Shown piece by piece: positions 1-8,318 of a DNA stretch of 63,004 nucleotides (its first letter is position 1; each line of letters starts with the position of its first letter). Both the position numbers and the translations under genes were made by a program. The notes under the pieces were generated by a model. That model saw only the letters and a list, made by a program, of their open reading frames with translations, did no database searches and had not been told where the DNA came from. This stretch comes from JBJHCA01 sp050485785 (lineage in GTDB: Bacteria; Bacteroidota; Bacteroidia; Chitinophagales; Saprospiraceae): contig JBJHCA010000007.1 of NCBI GenBank assembly GCA_050485785.1, positions 1-63,004 on the forward strand, in the 5' to 3' direction.

Positions 1-180
1 CGCTGGGGCAGCCTGATGTGGGCACAAAGAAACGTGCCACCCAACGATCCGCAGTATGGCTGGCCCGGCCTGCTCGACGGCCGGCCTGCAGACCCCGGCG
101 TGTATGTGTACCACATTACCATTCGGTTTGTGAACGGCAGAATACGCCACTACTCGGGCAGTGTAACCATTATGCGGTAG
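1..180 (+). CDS. C-terminal fragment of a T9SS type B sorting-domain (gliding-motility-associated C-terminal) protein
   Basis: Frame 1 is open from the window edge to TAG at 178-180 and gives 59 residues. The fragment has the hallmarks of the CHU_C / gliding-motility-associated C-terminal domain: a Trp-Gly turn at the start, then PGVYVYHI followed by a short strand and SGSVTIMR at the very end. In that family the pattern is W-G-...-PPGVYVY-...-G-x-ITLIR, and it directs large surface proteins through the type IX secretion system. Only the last sorting-domain strands are visible, so nothing can be said about the body of the protein. The gene continues left of the window. Assignment to the sorting-domain family is fairly secure. 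Confidence 0.7.
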   Translation, partial: RWGSLMWAQRNVPPNDPQYGWPGLLDGRPADPGVYVYHITIRFVNGRIRHYSGSVTIMR

Positions 181-231
181 TGCCGCCCTGCTTCCGGCGG
201 AAAGAACAAAAGCCACAGGGACGCAAAGCGG

Positions 232-259
232 CCCCAACAAAAAGTGATCCATCAAAAAC
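232..259 (+). repeat. Dispersed intergenic repeat, copy 1 (divergent)
   Basis: The stretch CCCCAACAAAAAGTGATCC followed by ATCAAAAAC resembles the element seen more clearly at 43578-43607 and 28257-28281. It lies in the gap after the type B sorting-domain gene, downstream of a short inverted repeat (CCGCC/GGCGG near 183-200). It is the weakest copy I count and could be chance. Confidence 0.3.
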
Positions 260-385
260 TCAGAAAAAAGTTCGTCACTCCATTTAAGATTGGATTAAAT
301 ACCCTGGTTGATCACCAAAATGGGGCATTGAACCTGCTTGAACGGCTATTCAGAGAAATTGTGCGTGGTGAACAGTAAAAGCCTT

Positions 386-393
386 TATATTTG
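386..393 (+). promoter_or_regulatory. Putative promoter -7 box (TATATTTG)
   Basis: TATATTTG matches the Bacteroidetes -7 consensus TAnnTTTG exactly. It lies 56 bases before the ATG at 449. A TTG at 359-361 is in roughly the right place for a -33 element, though the spacing is a little long. This box also argues that the open frame reaching back to 338 is not translated from there. Confidence 0.45.
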
Positions 394-448
394 CTTTCAA
401 ATTGTGCCTGAGGGCCTGAAACCTGAATTTAATTACCTGAAAACTTAT

Positions 449-1165
449 ATGATGAGAATTCTGATCGCACTTTGCCTGACCATGATGATTTCCACTGCGG
501 TGATGGCCTCGCAAGACTCTGTACGGGGTACTGTGTTTGGGCTGTATTTTACTTTTTCCAATGAAGTTTGGTTTGCCAACCTGGATGCCCTGAATAAGGA
601 ACTGGAACGTTTTGACTATGCTGAAGCCAAGTTATCTTATTTCAATACGGGATTTGGGGGTCGTCTGCAGATCAACCGTTTTATGCTGTCTTACTCAGTG
701 AACGGCAGAACGAGATCGGAGGATACCAATGTGTACTTTCATGAGATGGAATATCGTGCCAACTCCTTTAATCTGGGGTATGACATGATAGGACAGCCGG
801 GGTTTTCGCTGTATCCTTTTGCCGGTTTCAAGTGGACATATATCAATTATCTGTATTCAGAAAAGCCTCAAGGGCAGATAAACTTTGAAGATTTTATTTC
901 CAATGGCCGGATGCACCAGGAATTTACTAACCGCAATACACATTTGGATGTAGGACTGGGCTTTTCGAGAAACGGAGCGCTATTGCTGGGATTGCGCGGC
1001 GGATATCTTGTACCGCTTCGCGCAATGCGCTGGACGGCTTATGATGGCAGTGTGGTTTTGCGCAACGGCCCGGAGATTGATTATAACTTTTACGTAACCC
1101 TCACCGTGGGTCTGGGCAGCACCGACAGAACAAACCGGGGAAGGATGCGAAGCATCAGGATTTAA
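449..1165 (+). CDS. Exported outer-membrane beta-barrel-like protein of unknown function
   Basis: 238 residues starting MMRILIALCLTMM, a clear signal peptide ending near AVMAS. An open frame continues upstream to 338, but that extension would bury the signal peptide and overlaps the promoter box at 386-393, so ATG 449 is chosen. The mature part alternates aromatic and small residues (SLYPFAGFKWTYINYLY, GALLLGLRGGYLVPLR, YNFYVTLTVGLG), typical of a small 8- to 10-strand outer-membrane barrel. No catalytic motif is recognised. It is monocistronic, convergent with the hydrolase gene at 1248, and ends at a strong hairpin terminator. The barrel topology is inferred from the strand pattern; the function is unknown. 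Confidence 0.6.
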   Translation: MMRILIALCLTMMISTAVMASQDSVRGTVFGLYFTFSNEVWFANLDALNKELERFDYAEAKLSYFNTGFGGRLQINRFMLSYSVNGRTRSEDTNVYFHEMEYRANSFNLGYDMIGQPGFSLYPFAGFKWTYINYLYSEKPQGQINFEDFISNGRMHQEFTNRNTHLDVGLGFSRNGALLLGLRGGYLVPLRAMRWTAYDGSVVLRNGPEIDYNFYVTLTVGLGSTDRTNRGRMRSIRI

Positions 1166-1176
1166 CTTAAGCATGA

Positions 1177-1221
1177 ACACAAAAAAGCCTGAACGGAATT
1201 TCCGTTCAGGCTTTTTTGTGT
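1177..1221. terminator. Bidirectional rho-independent terminator
   Basis: A perfect inverted repeat with a 21-bp arm and a three-base loop at 1198-1200. The GC-rich core is GCCTGAACGG paired with its complement, flanked by a run of six A on one side and six T on the other. It lies between two convergent genes and has a U-run in both directions, so it should stop transcription from both sides. Confidence 0.9.
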
Positions 1222-1247
1222 TTACATATCATTGGGATGCCAAAAAA

Positions 1248-2777
1248 TTACTCTACAACAACTTTTCTCACTGCTATACCTTCGTCAAAAGTAAGACGGG
1301 CGAGGTAAATTCCGGAAGCCAGATTGTTGCGCTGCATGATGAACTGAGCCTGGTCAAGATCGCTGTAAAAACGCAAAAGTCTACCTGACAAGTCGAAGAT
1401 CTCAATGGCACGGATCGGAGAACCACTGAGGGACTCAAAGCGCACTTGTTCAGTCATGGGATTGGGTGCTACCATCAGTTTAACTTCAGGAAGCTGTGTT
1501 TCCACTATGTTGACGTAATTTTCGAGATTACAGCCCAGATTGAGTGCCAGGCAAGCGCGTGGAGCAAAGAAATTCATGACCGTATCGATTACGGCACGGG
1601 CGTTTTCATTGTCTGATGGTGCTGTAGCATTAGGATTGTCTTCAGCCCAAAAATCCCACGGGCTGCTTGATGCGGGATTGATCAGCGGGAAGAGTCCGCG
1701 ATAACCGTCATTTCTGGAATTAGCCACCGGCGTATAGTTATCTACAAATTGGAGGTTGTGGAAAATGCTGTTGTTTCCGTATTCGGTATTGAGCTTTTGA
1801 ATCAGATAGGATCCCTGCACCTCAACCACTGGCAGGTTAACTACAGGAACCATTACAATGCCTTCAACATAGGGTGCAAACGGATCGGTAGGCACATGGA
1901 AAGATATCCATGGCTTTTGCCCCGGGTCTATCCATGATGAATCACCCAGTGCACCGCCCAAATTCACCGTGAAGTGATATTCAGAAGAAATGGGCGAACC
2001 GTTGGCATACGTAACATGGTTGGGATAGCAGAGCGTATCGCCAGCAGGAAAACCGGGGTAACCGGGCGGAACAATGCCTACAGAAGTACCGTTGATATCG
2101 CCGTTTACGGCTTCAATAACCATGGGGAACGGACTTCCATCGATAGTAGTGATGAATTTAGGTATGAGTATCTTATTGTAGTTATCCAGTGCCGAGGCAA
2201 CCGCTGCAATATACCCTCCGGTACCATGACCCCAAACAGTGATTCTATCAGGATCAATTTTAAATGTGTTGCCACCGTCCACGGCATTTTTTCTGAAGTA
2301 TCGAATACTTGTACGGGCATCCTGCATGCCCCGGTATGCGGCATTAATGAGAGTAAATACCCTTTCATCCTGTGTGGGAGCAATAGGGTTCCATCCGAGG
2401 CGGTAGTTTACGGCAGCGGCAACAAAGCCTCGCTTGGCCAGATTCCGGCATACTTCAACTATGGAAGAATCGCGATTAGTACCGGTAGTGCTGCCGTTTT
2501 GTGGAAAGGGAATAAAATTACCTGTGTGGAAAACAAGCACCAGTGGCCGTTGTGTTTCCGTATCACCAACCGGTTCGTAAACGTCCATAGTCAATGCCTG
2601 AGGAACTGCTTCTCCCACCTGAGGAAGCAGCAAAACCGTGGCATTCACGCCATACTGTACATTGGTGGTAACTTGTACATTGGTAAATACTTCTTCAACA
2701 TACCTGTTTTGCGCATAAAGCTGGCATACCCATACAGTGAAGAAAAAAGTAAAAATAAAAGTAAATGTCTGTTTCAT
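1248..2777 (-). CDS. Secreted alpha/beta-hydrolase-fold protein with T9SS type A sorting domain; nucleophile position is Gly
   Basis: 509 residues. A signal peptide (MKQTFTFIFTFFFTVWVCQLYAQ) is followed by a carboxylesterase-like alpha/beta-hydrolase domain: MDVYEP and PLVLVFHTGNF with an oxyanion-type loop, then VNYRLGW. The C-terminus is a T9SS type A sorting domain (VAPNPMTEQVRFE, IFDLSGRLL, ASGIYLARL). In this family the nucleophile elbow reads GHSAGG; here it is GHGTGG at residues 183-188, with a GGT glycine codon at residue 185 where serine is expected. The protein is therefore either non-catalytic or uses another residue. It follows the TonB-receptor gene by 35 bases on the same strand, which suggests one operon for binding or processing an extracellular ester or polymer. 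Confidence 0.8.
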   Translation of the reverse strand: MKQTFTFIFTFFFTVWVCQLYAQNRYVEEVFTNVQVTTNVQYGVNATVLLLPQVGEAVPQALTMDVYEPVGDTETQRPLVLVFHTGNFIPFPQNGSTTGTNRDSSIVEVCRNLAKRGFVAAAVNYRLGWNPIAPTQDERVFTLINAAYRGMQDARTSIRYFRKNAVDGGNTFKIDPDRITVWGHGTGGYIAAVASALDNYNKILIPKFITTIDGSPFPMVIEAVNGDINGTSVGIVPPGYPGFPAGDTLCYPNHVTYANGSPISSEYHFTVNLGGALGDSSWIDPGQKPWISFHVPTDPFAPYVEGIVMVPVVNLPVVEVQGSYLIQKLNTEYGNNSIFHNLQFVDNYTPVANSRNDGYRGLFPLINPASSSPWDFWAEDNPNATAPSDNENARAVIDTVMNFFAPRACLALNLGCNLENYVNIVETQLPEVKLMVAPNPMTEQVRFESLSGSPIRAIEIFDLSGRLLRFYSDLDQAQFIMQRNNLASGIYLARLTFDEGIAVRKVVVE

Positions 2778-2812
2778 ATTGAATAGAGTTTAGTGGTGAA
2801 TTGAGTTTAAAG

Positions 2813-5635
2813 TTAGCGTTTTTTCCAGTCATATAAAAACGATATGTAAGCAAGCCTTCCAATACGCGGGCCACCATAGGTTTGATATACCCTTTGATCG
2901 AGCAGATTGGATGCACCGATCTTAATGGTAGTATTGATGCGCGAGTGCCTCCAGTTGATCTGTGCATCGAGCAACTGATACCTTGGGATGGTTCCGGTAA
3001 ACTGCGGTGAGCCCTCAAATACAAATCCGTCAATCCATTTATAATTGACATTGAAGCCAAAGTCATTCAGGAACCCGAGGTCAATCCCGCGGCCGGAAAT
3101 GCTTATATTGAATTTGTGCTCCGGAGTGTTAAATGCCGGTACTATCGGGTCATCAACCTGAGTGATGAGCTTGTTCCACGAATAATTTCCGCTCAGCATG
3201 TAATAAGTGGCAAAGTAGTAGTTCAGGCCGATGGCAAAGCCTTGTGTCTGTACTCTTTCCAGTGAGTTAGCAGCATAGCGGTAAACCTGGAGGCTATTGG
3301 CCTCAGGCAGTCCGGAAGCGGGATCAAATCTGGCCTCAATGCCTATGTTGTAGCCCAGAAAATCGTAGTAAATGCTGTAATAATAACCTGCATCTAAAAA
3401 AAGGCTATTAAAGAGGGTAGTTCTGTAGCCCAGTTCAATAGTTCTTACTTTCTCCGGGCGCACCGGATCGATACTGAAGTACCTGAGTGAATCGAGCCTG
3501 AGTTCTTTACGGTATGCCTCAAATGATTCGATGGTGATAAGACTGTCTACTCCAGTCAGGTTACCGGCAAGGATGGCTCGGCCAACATTGAGATTGAGGT
3601 ATTGGTCTGACAGTGTCGGATTCCGGATACCGGCTGAAAATGATAAGCGGAGGTAGTCTTTATCCGTTGGTTTGTAAACCAATGAGGCAGCAGGTGTGGC
3701 AATCCAGGGAAAGTTTTCGTTCTTGTCAACCCTTACCGTGGCACTGGTAGTGAGTTGTTGATTAAACCACTTCCGCGACAATCCGGTATACATACCGAAT
3801 TCGAGATTGCGGATTTTCTCAGTTTCGGAATCCGAGAATATCGTGCCCCTTGAATCCGGGGCATACATTCTTCCATTGGCACCTACAACCCATTCATCTG
3901 CAAATGAAGGCGTGAATTTATACTCGCCGTGCACGTGATGAAGTGCTGATTGTGAATAAAACCGGGTTCCGCTTTCTTCATCGTTGTTGAGCGAAGTGGT
4001 AATCCGGTGGAAAGCCTCATCAAACTCCGGTGTTCCGGGTACGAGGTAAGCCATTTCACCATCGCGATTACTTTGATTGGCAAATTGTTCAGCCTGGCCA
4101 TGCCATTCAGCGAGCTGTTCATTATTGTCGAAAAGCCACTGCTCAGCAGCATCGTAATCAAAAGTGATGGTCGGTGGTATGGTGGTGAAGTCAAACTGCA
4201 GGGTAGGATAACCCATTTGCTCCATTTGCTTGCCGATTTGCTGATTTTTCCAGTAATAGACATAATCATTGGCCCAGGCTTCATTGGTTTTGGCTTCTTC
4301 AAGCAGGCGCAGGGCTGTGAAATATGGATCGTACGAATCTCCTGCATTCTCTTTGGTGGTATATGCCCTGATAAAAAACTGATCCTGTTTGCGGTATTCC
4401 AGTCTTTGCTGAAAGAAGCGGATGTTTTTCAGACTGAAGCGATTATCGCCCTGGTAAACGGTTGTACCGAATCCAAAGTTTGACCCTACGATCAGCTCCG
4501 GAGATTGATGCCCTATTATGGGTCTGGTACGTATATGTACTGCGGCAGATGCTTTGATATTGCGGGTGTCGTAATCAACCAGATCAGCTTCGCGGTAACC
4601 GGTTCGGTAGAATATACCCAGTCCTGCATTCTCACCCCACTGATTGGACGGGGAAGATTTGTCACCCAGCGGGAAGTACTCATCTCCGTATATGTTGACA
4701 GCATCATATCTGCCGGGGTTACTGGCCGGCACTCTGCTTCCGTCAATCGGATCGTAATTGTTGGCTACCCAGTCATCAGCCCTCAGGTAGAACAGGTTGA
4801 ACTTGAAGCCGACAAAGTCATTACCGTCCTTTTTAATGACATCAGCATACCGCATGGCCGTTTCAAGCAAGTTTCGCTCCCCGCCTTTCACCTGCGCCGC
4901 CAGCCCTTTATGAAAAAACGGGCTTCGGGTCTCCATACTGATTACACCATTAAAGGCATTAGGGCCGTAAAAAGCAGAGCTGGCTCCAACAATCAGGTCA
5001 ACCTTTAGGATATCCAACTCAGGTGCACCCAAAAAGTTACCTAATGAAAAGTTCAAGCCGGGTGCCTGATTATCTATACCATCGATGATCTGCAATGTCC
5101 TGACAGGACTGGTGCTGTTGAATCCTCTGGTATTGACAATTTTAAAACCAAGACTGGCCGTAGTTAAGTCAACCCCTTTAAGTGAACCCAAGCCGTCATA
5201 AAAGTTGTCCGATGCAGTTTGGCGAATGGCAATGGCATCCAGGGATTCTATGGTCAGCGGAGCAGAGCGCTGACGCTCGGAAATTCGCTGCCCCCTGACT
5301 TCAATTACCTCTGTGGTACTGGCATCTTCAGAAAGCAGAATGGCTATGGGTCGGTCGTCTGATTCCACTATGATCTCCTGACGGGCAAAGCCAACATAGG
5401 TAATGTTGAGTTGAATGGGCAGCGGTGCATTGGTTCTCAATTCAAAATTCCCGTACACATCACTCACTGTACCGTCAGTTGTACCCTCTACAGTGATATT
5501 GGCTCCGATAAGTGTTTCTCCTGTGAGTGCATCGCGAACTTCACCGTAAATGCGATTGCTTTGTCCGTACAATGCAGTACACCAGGCAATCAGCCAAAAA
5601 AATGCTATCCAAAAAAATCGTAAAAACCCTGTCAT
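2813..5635 (-). CDS. TonB-dependent receptor with N-terminal carboxypeptidase-regulatory-like domain
   Basis: 940 residues. A signal peptide ends near TALYGQ. Next is a CarboxypepD_reg-like domain at about 25-110 (GEVRDALTGETLIGANITVEGT, DVYGNFEL), then a plug domain at about 120-235 (VRTLQIIDGIDNQAPG, VGASSAFYGPNAFNGVI), then a 22-strand-type barrel ending FLYDWKKR. No SusD-like gene is next to it, so this is a general TonB transporter rather than a SusC/D pair. Substrate unknown. It is the first gene of a probable two-gene operon with the T9SS hydrolase 35 bases downstream. Start ATG 5635 fits the signal peptide. Confidence 0.9.
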   Translation of the reverse strand: MTGFLRFFWIAFFWLIAWCTALYGQSNRIYGEVRDALTGETLIGANITVEGTTDGTVSDVYGNFELRTNAPLPIQLNITYVGFARQEIIVESDDRPIAILLSEDASTTEVIEVRGQRISERQRSAPLTIESLDAIAIRQTASDNFYDGLGSLKGVDLTTASLGFKIVNTRGFNSTSPVRTLQIIDGIDNQAPGLNFSLGNFLGAPELDILKVDLIVGASSAFYGPNAFNGVISMETRSPFFHKGLAAQVKGGERNLLETAMRYADVIKKDGNDFVGFKFNLFYLRADDWVANNYDPIDGSRVPASNPGRYDAVNIYGDEYFPLGDKSSPSNQWGENAGLGIFYRTGYREADLVDYDTRNIKASAAVHIRTRPIIGHQSPELIVGSNFGFGTTVYQGDNRFSLKNIRFFQQRLEYRKQDQFFIRAYTTKENAGDSYDPYFTALRLLEEAKTNEAWANDYVYYWKNQQIGKQMEQMGYPTLQFDFTTIPPTITFDYDAAEQWLFDNNEQLAEWHGQAEQFANQSNRDGEMAYLVPGTPEFDEAFHRITTSLNNDEESGTRFYSQSALHHVHGEYKFTPSFADEWVVGANGRMYAPDSRGTIFSDSETEKIRNLEFGMYTGLSRKWFNQQLTTSATVRVDKNENFPWIATPAASLVYKPTDKDYLRLSFSAGIRNPTLSDQYLNLNVGRAILAGNLTGVDSLITIESFEAYRKELRLDSLRYFSIDPVRPEKVRTIELGYRTTLFNSLFLDAGYYYSIYYDFLGYNIGIEARFDPASGLPEANSLQVYRYAANSLERVQTQGFAIGLNYYFATYYMLSGNYSWNKLITQVDDPIVPAFNTPEHKFNISISGRGIDLGFLNDFGFNVNYKWIDGFVFEGSPQFTGTIPRYQLLDAQINWRHSRINTTIKIGASNLLDQRVYQTYGGPRIGRLAYISFLYDWKKR

Positions 5636-5929
5636 ATCTTCTTTATGCCGGTTGAGCTGGAAATACAGCTACAAAGTACATAAAAAATCAAGACAGCCCT
5701 TTCTGATCAATAATTTTTATTGATTTGAATTAAATTACCAAACAAACATGCCAAATATGTAGCATCATTAAAATATTATTTGGCAGTTGATCATTAAATG
5801 CTGGGCGGGATTTTAGGTTTCCCATCTTGCATTTACAGAAGAAAAAATACCAGCAATACTAGGATTCTCAATTTCACGGACTACTCCCCTTCAGGTTTCA
5901 TTATGGTTCACAGGCGATGTTGAGGTTGA

Positions 5930-7426
5930 TTAAAATGTGAGCTTAACGCTAACCAGTTCATTGCGTCCGGTTCCCCTTCTGGCGGCCAGCATCCAAACTT
6001 CATTACCGGAAATTTGCAGGCCTGTATCAGGAATCAACATATACTCGCCTCTTCGGCCACCGATTCGCTGGTCACTGATGTAATGGCTATTGCTGACGGC
6101 ACCTGTTCTGTGATCGATTTCCACCACAATAGCGGAGTAAACATTGGCCAGATCAGGGCCTACAACAGCTCGGTTGACTCCGTCGTACTTATGCAGGTAA
6201 TCGCGGAATATAAGCTGTATATGATCGCCGGCAATACGAGAGAAAACGCCATTAGTTTTAGCTGCATCATTTTTTGACGATATCCGTCGCTCAATGCGTT
6301 GATCCCACAGCATTTCTCCTTTTTCATCAAGCTTCCACAGATAAATATGCGCCGAAGTGTATTCCGTGTCCTGAACCGGTGGTGTAGTGACCGGAGTTCG
6401 TGTGGATTTTCTTTCGGATATCTGGGAAGCTGTCAATATAACGCTGCCATCAGATTCAAAATGCACATCAGTTACCGTGAGATTTTCGCGTCCCCTGATG
6501 CTGTGGCCATGCTGTACGGCGATTTGGCCATCCGTTGCATTAATCCTGGCAAAAAACACCCCGGTGGGTGTTTCAATATTAATACCTGCCCTGCGGTAGT
6601 TAAAATACACTCCGGCAAGGGTTAAGTCTCCTGCGGTATTGAATCCTGTCTTATACGAAGCAATTACCGGATTCTCATCGAATTGCAGCCTGACTTCCTG
6701 CATTGGCTTTCCTTGCTTATCAAAGGAAGTAACCGTATGATAATCCGCTTCACGCCGTTCTGAAACTTTCTTCAGAATGAATACCTGACCATCGTTATTA
6801 ACGAAATGCCTGTTACTTGCTGAACGCGAACTTTCATACGGAAATTCGTAATCTGTTGTCCAAACATGGTTAAATGCGGCATCGTATTGATGAATAACTA
6901 TCTTTTCGTTGGCCCTGCGCTCATGAGGCAACTGGCCAAATACTACAAAACGTTTTCCGTCAGGGCTGACCATTACGCGCAGGTATCCCAGGTTCAAAGC
7001 ACGCTCCACCGAGTAGGAAGTCAACAGCGTTCCACTGCCCCGCTTACCATCCGGATTTATTGGATAATAGTACATGGAGTACACCGATTCGTCGCGGTTG
7101 TACCGGGTCTTAAACAGAAAGGGCTTCCCCCCGATAACATGTATGCCTGCATAGTTATTGGCATCACCGGGTTCAAGGGCTTGCTGATCAATGAGCTCCG
7201 AACCTGCCAGTTTCATATTCCGGTCGTAAGCTATCACCTGCAAGTCATAGTTGATCGGTTTTCGAACATTGAACATTTCCTGAACTACCATCACACGATC
7301 ATCGGTTTGAATGGTTCTGAATTCAACCTCTTCAAATTCCTGAACCGTTCGTGGCTCTATAAACTCCACGGTTTGTGCTACAGTGATTACCGGCAGGCAC
7401 AACAACAAAATATACAGTGCTTTCAA
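5930..7426 (-). CDS. Secreted protein of unknown function, probable beta-propeller-like repeats
   Basis: 498 residues with a short signal peptide (KALYILLLCLPVITVAQ). The start codon is TTG at 7426; no ATG is available that would keep the signal peptide. The body carries repeated segments in which a strand is followed by a residue or parameter-name style turn (VSPDGKRFVVFG, NNDGQVFILKK, NTAGDLTLAGVYF, ESDGSVILTAS, ISGNEVWMLA). This recurring D/N-G-x-hydrophobic pattern is what beta-propellers look like, but I recognise no named family. It lies 28 bases downstream of the secreted protein at 7455 on the same strand and is probably co-transcribed with it. Confidence 0.6.
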   Translation of the reverse strand: MKALYILLLCLPVITVAQTVEFIEPRTVQEFEEVEFRTIQTDDRVMVVQEMFNVRKPINYDLQVIAYDRNMKLAGSELIDQQALEPGDANNYAGIHVIGGKPFLFKTRYNRDESVYSMYYYPINPDGKRGSGTLLTSYSVERALNLGYLRVMVSPDGKRFVVFGQLPHERRANEKIVIHQYDAAFNHVWTTDYEFPYESSRSASNRHFVNNDGQVFILKKVSERREADYHTVTSFDKQGKPMQEVRLQFDENPVIASYKTGFNTAGDLTLAGVYFNYRRAGINIETPTGVFFARINATDGQIAVQHGHSIRGRENLTVTDVHFESDGSVILTASQISERKSTRTPVTTPPVQDTEYTSAHIYLWKLDEKGEMLWDQRIERRISSKNDAAKTNGVFSRIAGDHIQLIFRDYLHKYDGVNRAVVGPDLANVYSAIVVEIDHRTGAVSNSHYISDQRIGGRRGEYMLIPDTGLQISGNEVWMLAARRGTGRNELVSVKLTF

Positions 7427-7454
7427 AACTTGGAAAATTTAAATCAATCCGGCC

Positions 7455-8060
7455 TTACGGCTTATTCAGATACCATTCGTTATACTCTCTGATGATTTCA
7501 AAGAGACGTGACATTCCGTAACCACTTTCACGGTTGGCCACTTTTTCGGCCAGTTCTTCATGGTCATGAATATAAGCGCTCATATTGCGGGCAAAACGCA
7601 GTCCGAAGCTTTGCAGAGTAATCGGATCTGCATTTTCAGGATCATGGGGCTTGTGAAACACGATCATTTCCTCCTGGTCTTTGTCCTCACTGTAAAAGGT
7701 ATACTGGGCAATGGGCCCGTCTTCATGAAGTAGGTTGAAGCGCAGGGGGCGCGAAAGCAATCCTCCGCTAAAGTTAATAGTGCGGTAAGTTTTATCGGCT
7801 ACGCGATACTCCTTTACATCAGCCGGCCTAAAACGATCAGTTCGTCTGCGGTCAGTTTCGTTCTCGAAAAACTCAAACTGTTTTTGATTATCTGTTTTGG
7901 AACCATGGCGAATATAACCGTGCACTGTATCACCTTCCAGGGTAATATAATAGCCGGGATATAAGTGGCCGGTTTTGTACACTTCACCGGACCAGTCCTG
8001 TGCCTCACAAAAAGCCATACAAAATACGGTAAGTACTAATGTTGAAAAAAGATACTTCAT
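7455..8060 (-). CDS. Secreted hypothetical protein
   Basis: 201 residues with a signal peptide (MKYLFSTLVLTVFCMAFCEAQ). The next segment, GYYITLEGDTVHGYIRHG, is a pattern seen at the start of many small exported Bacteroidota proteins of unknown function: a G-Y-x-hydrophobic strand followed by GDT-x-x-G-x-I. The rest is mixed alpha/beta, with a strongly charged C-terminal third. A good -7 promoter box lies 74 bases upstream. It is probably the first gene of a two-gene unit with the propeller-like protein downstream. Function unknown. Confidence 0.6.
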   Translation of the reverse strand: MKYLFSTLVLTVFCMAFCEAQDWSGEVYKTGHLYPGYYITLEGDTVHGYIRHGSKTDNQKQFEFFENETDRRRTDRFRPADVKEYRVADKTYRTINFSGGLLSRPLRFNLLHEDGPIAQYTFYSEDKDQEEMIVFHKPHDPENADPITLQSFGLRFARNMSAYIHDHEELAEKVANRESGYGMSRLFEIIREYNEWYLNKP

Positions 8061-8133
8061 GTCAATTCAGTTTTATTAAAACATCAATCAAGTTTAACAA
8101 CAAAAATCCATGTTATTAAATCCTTTAAAGCTG

Positions 8134-8141
8134 CAAAGGTA
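8134..8141 (-). promoter_or_regulatory. Promoter for the secreted-protein pair (TACCTTTG on the minus strand)
   Basis: Read on the minus strand this is TACCTTTG, an exact TAnnTTTG box. TTG of a CTTG element at 8161-8164 lies 19 bases further upstream, the expected spacing for a Bacteroidetes -33/-7 pair. The leader to ATG 8060 would be about 70 bases. Confidence 0.55.
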
Positions 8142-8318
8142 CATTTCTCCAGTAGATTTACAAGGCTTGTAAATGCTAAATAAGACTCACTAAGCGATAA
8201 AAGTAAGTTCCGCTGCAGAATTGGAATGGAAAGCATCGCTTTTCAAGGAAATCAGTAAAATACAGCAACCAAAACACGGCCTATGAATCTGTTAAATCCT
8301 GCCCGGAGCCGGCTGTAC

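Noticed and set aside
1974..2786. Plus-strand open frame of 270 codons opposite the T9SS hydrolase
   Set aside because: Wholly antisense to a gene with a clear signal peptide and sorting domain; the frame shows no domain, is rich in Cys/Asn/Arg, and is a shadow of the real gene.
6866..7492. Plus-strand open frame of 208 codons opposite the secreted unknown protein
   Set aside because: Antisense to a gene with a signal peptide and repeated strand pattern; no protein-like composition.
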